The position numbers and the translations under genes were made by a program. DNA of 64,000 nt, taken from Motiliproteus sp041586735 (lineage in GTDB: Bacteria > Pseudomonadota > Gammaproteobacteria > Pseudomonadales > Balneatricaceae). The stretch spans positions 148,163 through 212,162 of the forward strand of contig JBFGZQ010000005.1 in the NCBI GenBank assembly GCA_041586735.1. Reading direction: 5' to 3'. Within the stretch, counting starts at the first letter, position 1; the number at the start of each line of letters is the position of its first letter. The notes beneath the pieces were generated by a model that worked only from the letters and a program-made list of their open reading frames with translations, searched no databases and was not told the DNA's origin. This document shows positions 33,465 through 40,832 of this stretch, one piece after another.

Positions 33465-34214
33465 ATGCCCGCTGAAAACGATCATCCATGTTTTGTAGCT
33501 CCTGCATATAAAGATATAAAAATATGGAGGTATATGGATTTTACTAAATTCGTATCGCTACTAGAAACTGAATGTATATTTTTATCTCGAGTAGATAAAT
33601 TTGAAGATCCTTATGAAGGAGCGACATCTCACGCGAATGCTGAGATAAGACCTAATATATATAAAGACAAGGGCATCCCTGCAGAAGCACTTCAACAGAA
33701 GTCCAAGTTCATGGAGTGGACGCGGTCTTGGACGTACGTAAATTGCTGGCATATGAATAATGCAGAATCTGCAGCAATGTGGAAGCTGTATGCTCAAACT
33801 GATGAGGCAGTAGCAATACAATCAACTTATGCGAAGTTGCATAATAATCTTGACAAAAATACGTATATAGGTGTTGTTGACTACATAGATTATGAAAAGG
33901 AATGGTTGCCAGAAGGGAATTATTTTTGGCCATATGTACACAAAAGATTGTCTTTTGAGCATGAGAAAGAATTACGTATATTAGTTCAACAGCTACCTAT
34001 CCAAGAAGAATCAGAAAATCATTTTGATTATTCTCGCGTTAATAATGAGTTTGGAAAAACAATTAAAGTCGATCTTAAAGACTTAATTGAAAGCGTATAT
34101 GTTTCGCCTGCTGCACCGTCTTGGTTCTTTGAGGTGGTAGCCGGTGTGGCTCAGCGTTACGGTTATAGCTTTGAGGTTAAACAATCAAACTTAGCAAGGG
34201 AGCCAGTATTCTAG
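33465..34214 (+). CDS. gene-cassette protein 1, DUF2971 family
   Basis: A 249-residue protein with DUF2971 features: WRYMDFTKFVSLLETECIF, FLSRVDKFEDPYEGA, then a WKLY region and RLSFEHEKELRILVQ. Function is unknown; members are common in mobile DNA and near defence genes. The ATG lies only 15 bp after the R' box of the half attC, with a GGGAGA ribosome site between, as usual in integron cassettes. Base composition is clearly AT-richer than the core genes, supporting transfer. The stop precedes attC2 by 9 bp. Confidence 0.8.
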   Translation: MPAENDHPCFVAPAYKDIKIWRYMDFTKFVSLLETECIFLSRVDKFEDPYEGATSHANAEIRPNIYKDKGIPAEALQQKSKFMEWTRSWTYVNCWHMNNAESAAMWKLYAQTDEAVAIQSTYAKLHNNLDKNTYIGVVDYIDYEKEWLPEGNYFWPYVHKRLSFEHEKELRILVQQLPIQEESENHFDYSRVNNEFGKTIKVDLKDLIESVYVSPAAPSWFFEVVAGVAQRYGYSFEVKQSNLAREPVF

Positions 34215-34223
34215 TGGGTGCTG

Positions 34224-34284
34224 GCCTAACAAACGCGTCAATCAGGACGCTCGCAAGCTCGCGCCTGTTACGCGGGCATTAGCA
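34224..34284. repeat. attC recombination site of cassette 1
   Basis: The 61-bp site begins with R'' GCCTAAC (34224-34230), followed by L'' ACGCGTCA, a GC-rich centre, L' TTACGCG and a degenerate R' (ATTAGCA, 34278-34284). The arms pair to give the single-strand hairpin recognised by integron integrases. Confidence 0.8.
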
Positions 34285-34306
34285 CTTATTGGAGCCATGT
34301 AGCTAT

Positions 34307-35143
34307 ATGAGCAAGAAAGGGATAGTTTTATCACCACCATTCAAGCCCATATTTACAGGGGGAGTTCAATGTGGAGGTGAACCAGATCCTTTAGAACTAA
34401 GAAAATATTTAATGTATTGGGATGAAATTGATTACCCATCAACTAATTTAGTTCACATATCATCTCCAGATATTGATTATTTGAATCAAGTAGGTGCATT
34501 GAAAAGAACCATGGTTACATTTACTGGGCGTATAAACTCAAGGAAAGGAGAGTTTTTTGTAGCAGCTCAAGAAACTGCCTTACGCAAAAATCAAGAAAAT
34601 GAACCTGGTGTTTGGAGCATGGCACAACTGTCCGGCATACCATTCTACACACAGCAAACCTATGGCTTGTCAGTAGATTTTGAGCTTTATGGCATGCTAC
34701 CTGTCCCATCAAAAGAGACTCCTCTAGCCGATGTGCTCGATTTCAAAGAGCAGCGAAAAGATGAGCTTATTGCTTTCAGAGTATATCTTGACGAAACGTA
34801 CCAGAAAATTATCTGCTCTGCAGACATCCCTCGTGCCAAAAATGCTGAGCTTACAAAGCTTGAACTAGCCATCAAGGATCTGAATAAAGCACTTGGCGAG
34901 AGCCTCATCCGGCGAACTGTCACAAACATACGAAATACTATTAATTGTGATTTTTCGGGAATAGTAGGTGCAGGTTTGGGCGCTGCAGGTATTTCCTCAT
35001 TAATTCATATGTCCCCACTATTGGCGGGCATGGCTGGCGCTGGCGTTGTTGTAGGTTTCAAGTCACTTGCAATGCCGAATACAACTCATTGCCCAGCACC
35101 ACTAAATTACCTCAGTAGTATCAGGAGAAATTTCACGTTCTAA
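34307..35143 (+). CDS. gene-cassette protein 2, unknown, hydrophobic C-terminus
   Basis: A 278-residue protein I do not recognise. It opens KKGIVLSPPFKPIFTGGVQ, has a central charged helical region (about 135-200, with KEQRKDELIAFRVYLDE) and a Gly/Ala-rich hydrophobic stretch at about 224-256 (IVGAGLGAAGISSLIHMSPL, then AGMAGAGVVVGF) that could form a membrane hairpin. The tail is basic (IRRNFTF). I chose the ATG at 34307, with GGAG upstream; a TTG at 34289 would extend into the attC. The stop codon lies inside the R'' box of attC3, so gene and attC are tightly fused. Confidence 0.7.
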   Translation: MSKKGIVLSPPFKPIFTGGVQCGGEPDPLELRKYLMYWDEIDYPSTNLVHISSPDIDYLNQVGALKRTMVTFTGRINSRKGEFFVAAQETALRKNQENEPGVWSMAQLSGIPFYTQQTYGLSVDFELYGMLPVPSKETPLADVLDFKEQRKDELIAFRVYLDETYQKIICSADIPRAKNAELTKLELAIKDLNKALGESLIRRTVTNIRNTINCDFSGIVGAGLGAAGISSLIHMSPLLAGMAGAGVVVGFKSLAMPNTTHCPAPLNYLSSIRRNFTF

Positions 35144-35234
35144 CAAAGCAATTAAATACACTGCGGGGCTGCGCCCCTACGTCGGACTGAAAGCGTGGCT
35201 TCGCCACAGGCCGCCGTTTATTGCGGCGTTAGAA
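35138..35234. repeat. attC recombination site of cassette 2
   Basis: The 97-bp site has R'' TTCTAAC (35138-35144) exactly complementary to R' GTTAGAA (35228-35234). L'' AGCAATTAAA pairs with L' TTTATTGC. The centre holds GGGGCTGCGCCCC and GTGGCTTCGCCAC stems, the latter shared with attC4. This is a well-formed attC. Confidence 0.9.
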
Positions 35235-35260
35235 ACGCCTACATAGATATACGAGGCCCT

Positions 35261-36067
35261 ATGGGACAAGAGCTAAAGAAATGGAAGCGAAGGAAAGCTG
35301 CTCTCAAGCAGATCGATGATATTGAGAGCAAGCGCGACAATGCATTGATAATTCATTATTCGTGCGAGTCTTTCTACGATATCAAGGATGGCCGCACTCC
35401 TCGTGTGACGTCCATTGCGATTAGGAATTTTTCAACGGGCCAAACGTCCTCATTCTCAATCCACAAAAGCGCAGAGCAAATGGGTGCATCGCTAGAAGAA
35501 ATTGATGCGCGATATGATGAATTTGAAAAACATATGCTTGATGAATACTTTGATTTCATTAAGTCACGACATGGGTTCACCTTCGTTCACTGGAACATGC
35601 GTGATATTAACTATGGATTTCAAGCTATTGAACATAGGTACAGAGTCCTAGGCGGAGATCCATTTATAATTGATGATGCCAGAAAATTCGATTTAGCAAG
35701 AGCTCTCGTTGCCATATATGGGGTTAATTATATTGGTCATAAGCCGAGCGGAAGGCTCCATAATCTTGTTGAGCACAACAGGATGACCATGAAAGACACT
35801 CTCACTGGCGCGGAAGAAGCTGCAGCCTTTGAAAATAAGGAATTCGTCAAGTTACATCAGTCCACCCTGAGAAAGGCGGACATTATGGCAAATATATTGG
35901 AGCGCGTTGTCGATGGCTCTTTGAAAACAAACTCAACTTGGTGGGATATGCATGGCGCGCACCCATCCATCTTGGTTGAGGTGGCGACAAAACATTGGGG
36001 TTGGATTTTATTTACAGGAATAGCAACAATAGTGGGTGTGGCAAGTGCATTCGCAGGGATTTTCTAA
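35261..36067 (+). CDS. gene-cassette protein 3, unknown, with C-terminal membrane anchor
   Basis: A 268-residue protein not assigned with confidence. It has a basic coiled N-terminus (MGQELKKWKRRKAALKQIDD), a strand-rich region (ALIIHYSCESFYDI, RVTSIAIRNFSTGQTSSFSI), the segments FTFVHWNMRDINYGFQAIEH and YIGHKPSGRLHNLVEHNRM, and a final transmembrane helix (about 247-267). The middle resembles an RNase H-like or DEDD-exonuclease fold in layout, but a full set of acidic residues is not evident. The ATG at 35261 has GAGG upstream. The stop lies within attC4. A cytoplasmic domain tethered to the membrane is inferred. Confidence 0.65.
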   Translation: MGQELKKWKRRKAALKQIDDIESKRDNALIIHYSCESFYDIKDGRTPRVTSIAIRNFSTGQTSSFSIHKSAEQMGASLEEIDARYDEFEKHMLDEYFDFIKSRHGFTFVHWNMRDINYGFQAIEHRYRVLGGDPFIIDDARKFDLARALVAIYGVNYIGHKPSGRLHNLVEHNRMTMKDTLTGAEEAAAFENKEFVKLHQSTLRKADIMANILERVVDGSLKTNSTWWDMHGAHPSILVEVATKHWGWILFTGIATIVGVASAFAGIF

Positions 36068-36158
36068 CAAAGCAAGTCAGCAACGCCACACTGCGTGTGG
36101 CTGGACAGCCCAAAGCGTGGCTTCGCCACTGGGCCCGCCGCTGCTTGCGGAGTTATAT
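36062..36158. repeat. attC recombination site of cassette 3
   Basis: A 97-bp site, the same length as attC3: R'' TTCTAAC (36062-36068), L'' AAGCAAGTCAGC, the shared central motif AAAGCGTGGCTTCGCCAC, L' GCTGCTTGC and a weaker R' GTTATAT (36152-36158). The shared centre shows that attC3 and attC4 belong to one family. Confidence 0.85.
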
Positions 36159-36195
36159 TTTTAGTTGTACCACAACCATTATAAGGAATAGTGAT

Positions 36196-36417
36196 ATGCA
36201 AAAGTACGCCGATATAGATAACGATTCAGGTGTTGATAGCTACCATATCGACGACACATCAATAACGGTTTGGTTTGATGGCGGCTCAAAGTCTTATACC
36301 TACAGTTACTCCTCAGCTGGCCAGCACCACATAGAGAAAATGAAACAACTTGCTAGATCTGGTGAAGGCCTTAACGCCTATATAAACTACAACGTAAAGT
36401 ATAAATACGTTCGTTAA
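36196..36417 (+). CDS. gene-cassette protein 4, small KTSC-like protein
   Basis: A 73-residue protein: ADIDNDSGVDSYHIDDTSIT, then a strand pair VWFDGGSKSYTYSY and a helix ending RSGEGLNAYINYNV. The shape (hydrophobic strand, DGGS turn, helix, LNxYI motif) resembles KTSC-like small proteins, with no known activity. An AAGGA site lies 8 nt before the ATG. It follows attC4 by 37 bp. No attC follows its stop, so the array ends in a truncated cassette. Confidence 0.65.
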   Translation: MQKYADIDNDSGVDSYHIDDTSITVWFDGGSKSYTYSYSSAGQHHIEKMKQLARSGEGLNAYINYNVKYKYVR

Positions 36418-36443
36418 TCGACCTTGTCATTTTGGGAATAAAT

Positions 36444-36654
36444 AGGGTCAGATTAAACTTTCTGACAGAAACCTATCTAGATAGATATGCTTTTTATCTA
36501 TGAAGTGGTTACAAGGAAGCCATCCTGGCTCGATGGCCAATATTTAATCCGCCAGGATGCCCCGGCACGCTATCCAACGGGGTAATAACAGCGCTTGTGC
36601 GGAGGAAGAGGATTGGCAAAGAGGGGTAGACCAAATAAAGTTTGATCTGACCCC
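36444..36654. mobile_element. 211-bp non-autonomous relic of a REP-associated transposase
   Basis: AGGGTCAGATTAAACTTT (36444-36461) and AAAGTTTGATCTGACCCC (36637-36654) are near-perfect inverted repeats of a type that flanks Y1/REP-associated tyrosine transposase genes in marine bacteria. Between them one frame reads ARMPRHAIQRGNNSACAEEE, a shrunken version of the transposase N-terminus (ARxPR then IQRGNN). This fits an internally deleted, MITE-like derivative. It lies between the last cassette and hsdM. Confidence 0.65.
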
Positions 36655-36708
36655 CATTACGATACCGAACAAACGACTATAACCAAGCAAAGCAACAGGA
36701 ACAACAGC

Positions 36709-38280
36709 ATGACAAGCACCCAACAACGCGCCGCCCTGCAACGCCAGATCTGGGCCATTGCCAACGATGTACGTGGCGCAGTCGATGGCTGGGATTTTAA
36801 GCAATACGTCCTCGGCACTCTGTTTTACCGCTTTATCAGCGAAAACTTTGCCAGCTACATCGAAGCCGATGACGACAGCATCAGCTACGCCGAGCTGCCC
36901 GATAGCGTTATCACCCCAGGAATCAAAGACGACGCCATTAAAACCAAGGGTTACTTCATCTATCCCAGCCAGCTGTTCGCCAGCGTCGCCAAAGGTGCCC
37001 ATACCAATGAGAGTCTGAATACCGATCTCGCCGCGATCTTTGCCGCTATCGAAGCCTCGGCCAGCGGCTACCCCTCCGAAGGCGACATCAAAGGCCTGTT
37101 TGCCGATTTCGATACCACCAGCAACCGCCTGGGCAATACCGTTAAAGATAAGAACGCCCGTTTGGCCCATGTGCTGAAAGGCGTGGCAGGGCTGGATTTT
37201 GGCCATGGATTTTATGAAAAGAGTGACAGCGCTCATATTGACCTGTTCGGCGATGCCTACGAATTCCTGATCTCCAACTACGCCGCCAATGCCGGTAAAT
37301 CCGGTGGCGAGTTCTTCACCCCGCAGCACGTCTCCAAGCTGATTGCCCAGCTGGCCATGCACAAGCAAACCAGCGTCAATAAAATTTATGACCCGGCGGC
37401 CGGTTCCGGCTCGCTGCTGCTGCAGGCCAAAAAGCACTTCGATGCCCATATTATTGAAGAGGGCTTCTTCGGCCAGGAGATCAACCACACCACCTACAAC
37501 CTGGCGCGGATGAATATGTTTTTGCACAACATCAACTACGACAAGTTCAATATGCAGCTGGGCAATACCTTAACAGACCCGCACTTTCTTGATGACAAGC
37601 CCTTTGATGCCATCGTCTCCAACCCGCCGTATTCGGTGAAGTGGATAGGTAGTGATGATCCCACCCTGATTAACGATGATCGCTTCGCTCCCGCCGGTGT
37701 GCTGGCGCCCAAATCCAAAGCCGATTTTGCCTTTGTGCTACATTCACTCAGTTACCTGTCCAGTAAAGGTCGCGCCGCTATTGTCTGCTTCCCCGGTATT
37801 TTCTACCGTGGCGGTGCCGAAGCCAAAATCCGCCAATACCTGGTGGATAACAACTATGTGGAAACGGTGATTTCACTGGCACCCAACCTGTTTTTTGGCA
37901 CCACCATCGCTGTCACCATTCTAGTGCTATCCAAAAGTAAAACCGACACCAGCACCCAGTTTATCGACGCCAGTGGCCTGTTTAAAAAAGACACCAATAC
38001 CAACAGCCTGACTGATGCGCACATCGAACAGATCATGCAGCTGTTCGATAGCAAGGCCAATATCGATCATCTGGCCCAATCCGTGCTGCTTGAAACAATT
38101 GCCGCCAACGACTACAACCTGTCGGTCAGCAGCTATGTGGAAGCCAAAGACAACCGCGAAGTGGTGGACATTACCCAGCTCAATGCCGAACTGAAAACCA
38201 CCGTCGCCAGGATCGACCAACTGCGTAGCGACATTGATGCCATGGTGGCGGAGATTGAAGGCGAGGAGCTTGAGGCATGA
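36709..38280 (+). CDS. hsdM: type I restriction-modification methyltransferase subunit
   Basis: A 523-residue N6-adenine methyltransferase subunit. It has the helical N-terminal HsdM domain (1-150), SAM-binding motif I DPAAGSGSLL (228-237) and catalytic NPPY (305-308). Size and sequence match the type IC family (EcoR124I HsdM is 520 residues). It forms the M2S methylase with HsdS and the full enzyme with HsdR. Its TGA overlaps the hsdS ATG by 4 nt. An AGGA site precedes the start. Confidence 0.96.
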   Translation: MTSTQQRAALQRQIWAIANDVRGAVDGWDFKQYVLGTLFYRFISENFASYIEADDDSISYAELPDSVITPGIKDDAIKTKGYFIYPSQLFASVAKGAHTNESLNTDLAAIFAAIEASASGYPSEGDIKGLFADFDTTSNRLGNTVKDKNARLAHVLKGVAGLDFGHGFYEKSDSAHIDLFGDAYEFLISNYAANAGKSGGEFFTPQHVSKLIAQLAMHKQTSVNKIYDPAAGSGSLLLQAKKHFDAHIIEEGFFGQEINHTTYNLARMNMFLHNINYDKFNMQLGNTLTDPHFLDDKPFDAIVSNPPYSVKWIGSDDPTLINDDRFAPAGVLAPKSKADFAFVLHSLSYLSSKGRAAIVCFPGIFYRGGAEAKIRQYLVDNNYVETVISLAPNLFFGTTIAVTILVLSKSKTDTSTQFIDASGLFKKDTNTNSLTDAHIEQIMQLFDSKANIDHLAQSVLLETIAANDYNLSVSSYVEAKDNREVVDITQLNAELKTTVARIDQLRSDIDAMVAEIEGEELEA

Positions 38281-39524
38281 GTAACAAGAGCTTTATAGAA
38301 AAGCTGCTAGATGGGGCGGAGGTGGAGTGGAGGGCGTTGGGGGAGGTGGTGGAATATTCGCCGACGCGAGTTAATGCTGAATCACTTGATGCGACCTCGT
38401 TCGTGGGAGTGGACAACCTTGTCGCTGACAAAGGTGGTCGTGTTGACGCAAACTATCTGCCGAACACTGACCGTTTGACGGCATATGAGCCGTCAGACAT
38501 CCTTCTCGGCAATATTCGCCCGTACCTCAAGAAAGTGTGGAAGGCAACCAACTCAGGAGGTTGTAGTGGGGACGTCCTTGCCGTGCGCATACTAGGTAAG
38601 TTCAAAAAAACAGTCGACTCAGACTTTCTCTACTACCTTTTGTCATCAGACGAGTTCTTCTCTTACAATATGCAGCACGCAAAAGGCGCAAAGATGCCTC
38701 GGGGAAACAAGACGGCAATTTTGAATTACCAAATCCCCATCCCCTGCCCAGAAAACCCTAAAAAATCGCTAGAAATCCAAGCCGAAATCGTTCGCGTTTT
38801 GGACGCTTTCACCGAGCTGACCGCCGAGCTGACCGCCGAGCTGACCGCCGAGCTGACCGCCCGCAAAAAACAATACCACTACTACCGCGACCAGTTGTTG
38901 AGTTTTGAAGAAGGGGACGTGGAGTGGAGGACGTTGGGGGAAGTGGCAGAATTTCGTCGAGGCACTGCGATCACTAAAAAGCAGACTACAATTGGCGATA
39001 TTCCTGTCGTTGCAAATGGACCTCTCCCAACATATTTTCATGGCGAAATAAATAGAGTAGGCGAAACCATCGTTATTGCAAGATCAGGAGCCTATGCGGG
39101 TTATGTTAGTTATTGGAGTCAACCAATATTTCTCACTGATGCCTTCAGTGTTCATCCCGATTCCTCCATCTTAAAACCTAAGTTTGTTTTCCATCTTCTT
39201 CAAAACAAACAAGAACATATACACGGCATGAAGAAAGGTGCTGGCGTCCCTCATGTTCGAGTTAAGGAATTTGAGCCTTATTTAGTACCGGTTCCATCTT
39301 TAGCTGAACAATCTCGAATCGTAACCATCTTGGATAAATTCGACGCCCTAACCAACTCCATCAGCGAAGGCCTGCCCCGCGAAATTGCCTTGCGCCAACA
39401 GCAATACGAATACTACCGCGACTTGCTGCTGAGCTTTCCCAGGGCGGATGCAGAGGTGCGGCCTGATATGAGCCAGGCGCTAACGGCAATACACCGCCAA
39501 GGATGTGCCCCATGCCTAACCTAA
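38277..39524 (+). CDS. hsdS: type I restriction-modification specificity subunit with ELTA repeats
   Basis: A 415-residue HsdS with two target-recognition domains (about 15-165 and 215-355), each followed by a conserved helical spacer: ARKKQYHYYRDQLLSFEEGD after the first and LRQQQYEYYRDLLLSFPRAD after the second. The central spacer starts with four perfect ELTA units (residues 180-195), equivalent to the TAEL repeats of EcoR124I. In that family the repeat number sets the length of the non-specific spacer in the DNA target. The two recognition domains differ, so the site is asymmetric and bipartite. Confidence 0.95.
   Translation: MSNKSFIEKLLDGAEVEWRALGEVVEYSPTRVNAESLDATSFVGVDNLVADKGGRVDANYLPNTDRLTAYEPSDILLGNIRPYLKKVWKATNSGGCSGDVLAVRILGKFKKTVDSDFLYYLLSSDEFFSYNMQHAKGAKMPRGNKTAILNYQIPIPCPENPKKSLEIQAEIVRVLDAFTELTAELTAELTAELTARKKQYHYYRDQLLSFEEGDVEWRTLGEVAEFRRGTAITKKQTTIGDIPVVANGPLPTYFHGEINRVGETIVIARSGAYAGYVSYWSQPIFLTDAFSVHPDSSILKPKFVFHLLQNKQEHIHGMKKGAGVPHVRVKEFEPYLVPVPSLAEQSRIVTILDKFDALTNSISEGLPREIALRQQQYEYYRDLLLSFPRADAEVRPDMSQALTAIHRQGCAPCLT
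38814..38861 (+). repeat. four perfect 12-bp tandem repeats in hsdS
   Basis: GAGCTGACCGCC occurs four times in direct succession, each unit encoding Glu-Leu-Thr-Ala in frame. Repeats are identical at the DNA level, so slippage or unequal crossing-over could add or remove units without breaking the frame. Confidence 0.98.
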
Positions 39525-39823
39525 GCCTGCAAGATCAGAGCACCGAGTTCCTGCTCTATACCGCGCCCAGTGGGGCGGTGAAAGTCGAGGTGCTGCTCAG
39601 TGGCGAAACCCTGTGGCTGACGCAGAAACGCATGGCCGAGCTGTTCGGCGTCGGTGTGCCGGCCATCTCCAAGCACCTGAAAAACATCTTTGAAAGCGGC
39701 GAATTGCAGGAAGAACTGGTTATTTCCATTTTGGAAAATACCACTGAACACGGCGCGGTGGCAGGACTCACCCAAACCCAGCAAGTCAAATACTATAGCC
39801 TGGATGCGGTGATTTATGCTTAA
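39512..39823 (+). pseudogene. truncated RhuM-family protein (N-terminal part)
   Basis: A 103-residue frame matching the N-terminal winged-helix part of RhuM-family proteins (ETLWLTQKRMAELFGVGVPA, ISKHLKNIFESGEL, VKYYSLDAVIYA). It stops where intact homologues continue as VGYRVNS. The next gene begins in another frame 8 nt before this stop and repeats the same domain from its start. It may be a decayed duplicate or a short DNA-binding protein. An ATG at 39503 is also possible. It overlaps the 3' end of hsdS. Confidence 0.7.
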
Positions 39824-40823
39824 TGCCAACCAGCAGATTCATATTTTTACCAGTGCCGATGGCCAGGTTCAGCTTGAGATCAAGCTGGAACAGGAAACCT
39901 TGTGGCTCACGCAAGCCCAGATTGCCGAACTATTTCAGGTTAAGCCGCAAAATATCACCATGCACCTGAAAAATGTCTTTGCTGACGGGGAGTTGCAAGA
40001 GGTGGCAACCTGTAAGGATTTCTTACAAGTTCAAATAGAGGGCGGTAGAGAGGTTAAGCGAACGCGCAAGTTTTACAATCTAGACGGGATTATCTCGGTT
40101 GGCTACCGTGTCAACTCCTTCCGCGCCACGCAATTCCGTATCTGGGCTACCAGCACGCTAAAACAGCACTTGGTTCAGGGCTACACTTTAAACCAGCGCC
40201 GCTTACAAGAGCGGGGCATCGAGTTTGAGCAAGCCGTTACTTTGCTCTCTCGCACTTTGGCAAATCAACAACTGGTGAATGATAAAGGTGCAGCGGTGCT
40301 TGCTGTTATCAGTGATTACGCCCGTAGTTGGAGCTTACTGCAAAGCTACGATGAACAAAGCCTGAGTGAGCTACCCAACCAGCAAGTCAATATGCAGGCG
40401 CTGCATCTTGATGATGTTTTGGCGGCCATTGCCGAGTTAAAGCAAACATTGATTGCCAAAGGCGAAGCCACCGGACTGTTTGGCAATCTGCGCGGTGACG
40501 GTTTGGCCTCGGCCATCGCAACCATCGAACAAGGCTTTGGCGATGAATTGTTTTACCCCAACGTGGCCAGCCGTGCTGCCCATTTACTCTATTTTGTGAT
40601 TAAAAATCATCCGCTGGCTGACGGTAATAAGCGCAGTGGCTCTTTTTTGTTTTTATGGTATTTACGCTTAAATCAGTCGCTATTGGCCAAACCCGTTGAG
40701 CAGCTTATCAATGACAATGCCTTGGTGGCCCTGGCATTGTTAGTGGCCGAAAGCTTGCCTGAGCAAAAAGAATTGATGGTGCGTTTAATCGAGCATTTTG
40801 TGTTGTTGAAACAAGAGATTTAA
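39816..40823 (+). CDS. RhuM-Fic/Doc fusion protein
   Basis: A 335-residue protein joining an N-terminal RhuM-type domain (about 1-125: ETLWLTQAQIAELFQVKPQN, FYNLDGIISVGYRVNSFRAT) to a C-terminal Fic/Doc domain (about 195-335) with the motif HPLADGNKR at 265-273. This resembles the HxFx(D/E)GN(K/G)R signature, with Leu in place of Phe. Fic/Doc enzymes modify target proteins with AMP or phosphate; the DGNKR form is near Doc and related toxins. It sits between hsdS and hsdR, a frequent location for accessory genes in type I operons. Role in defence or as a toxin is inferred. Confidence 0.85.
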   Translation: MLNANQQIHIFTSADGQVQLEIKLEQETLWLTQAQIAELFQVKPQNITMHLKNVFADGELQEVATCKDFLQVQIEGGREVKRTRKFYNLDGIISVGYRVNSFRATQFRIWATSTLKQHLVQGYTLNQRRLQERGIEFEQAVTLLSRTLANQQLVNDKGAAVLAVISDYARSWSLLQSYDEQSLSELPNQQVNMQALHLDDVLAAIAELKQTLIAKGEATGLFGNLRGDGLASAIATIEQGFGDELFYPNVASRAAHLLYFVIKNHPLADGNKRSGSFLFLWYLRLNQSLLAKPVEQLINDNALVALALLVAESLPEQKELMVRLIEHFVLLKQEI

Positions 40824-40832
40824 GGAAGAATT

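Noticed and set aside
32999..33475. A 158-codon plus-strand frame before cassette 1
   Set aside because: It crosses a minus-strand gene remnant, a perfect inverted repeat and the half attC, with no ribosome site or family resemblance.
36544..37527. A 327-codon minus-strand frame overlapping hsdM
   Set aside because: It lies antisense to an intact, well-recognised hsdM and has the residue pattern of a shadow frame.
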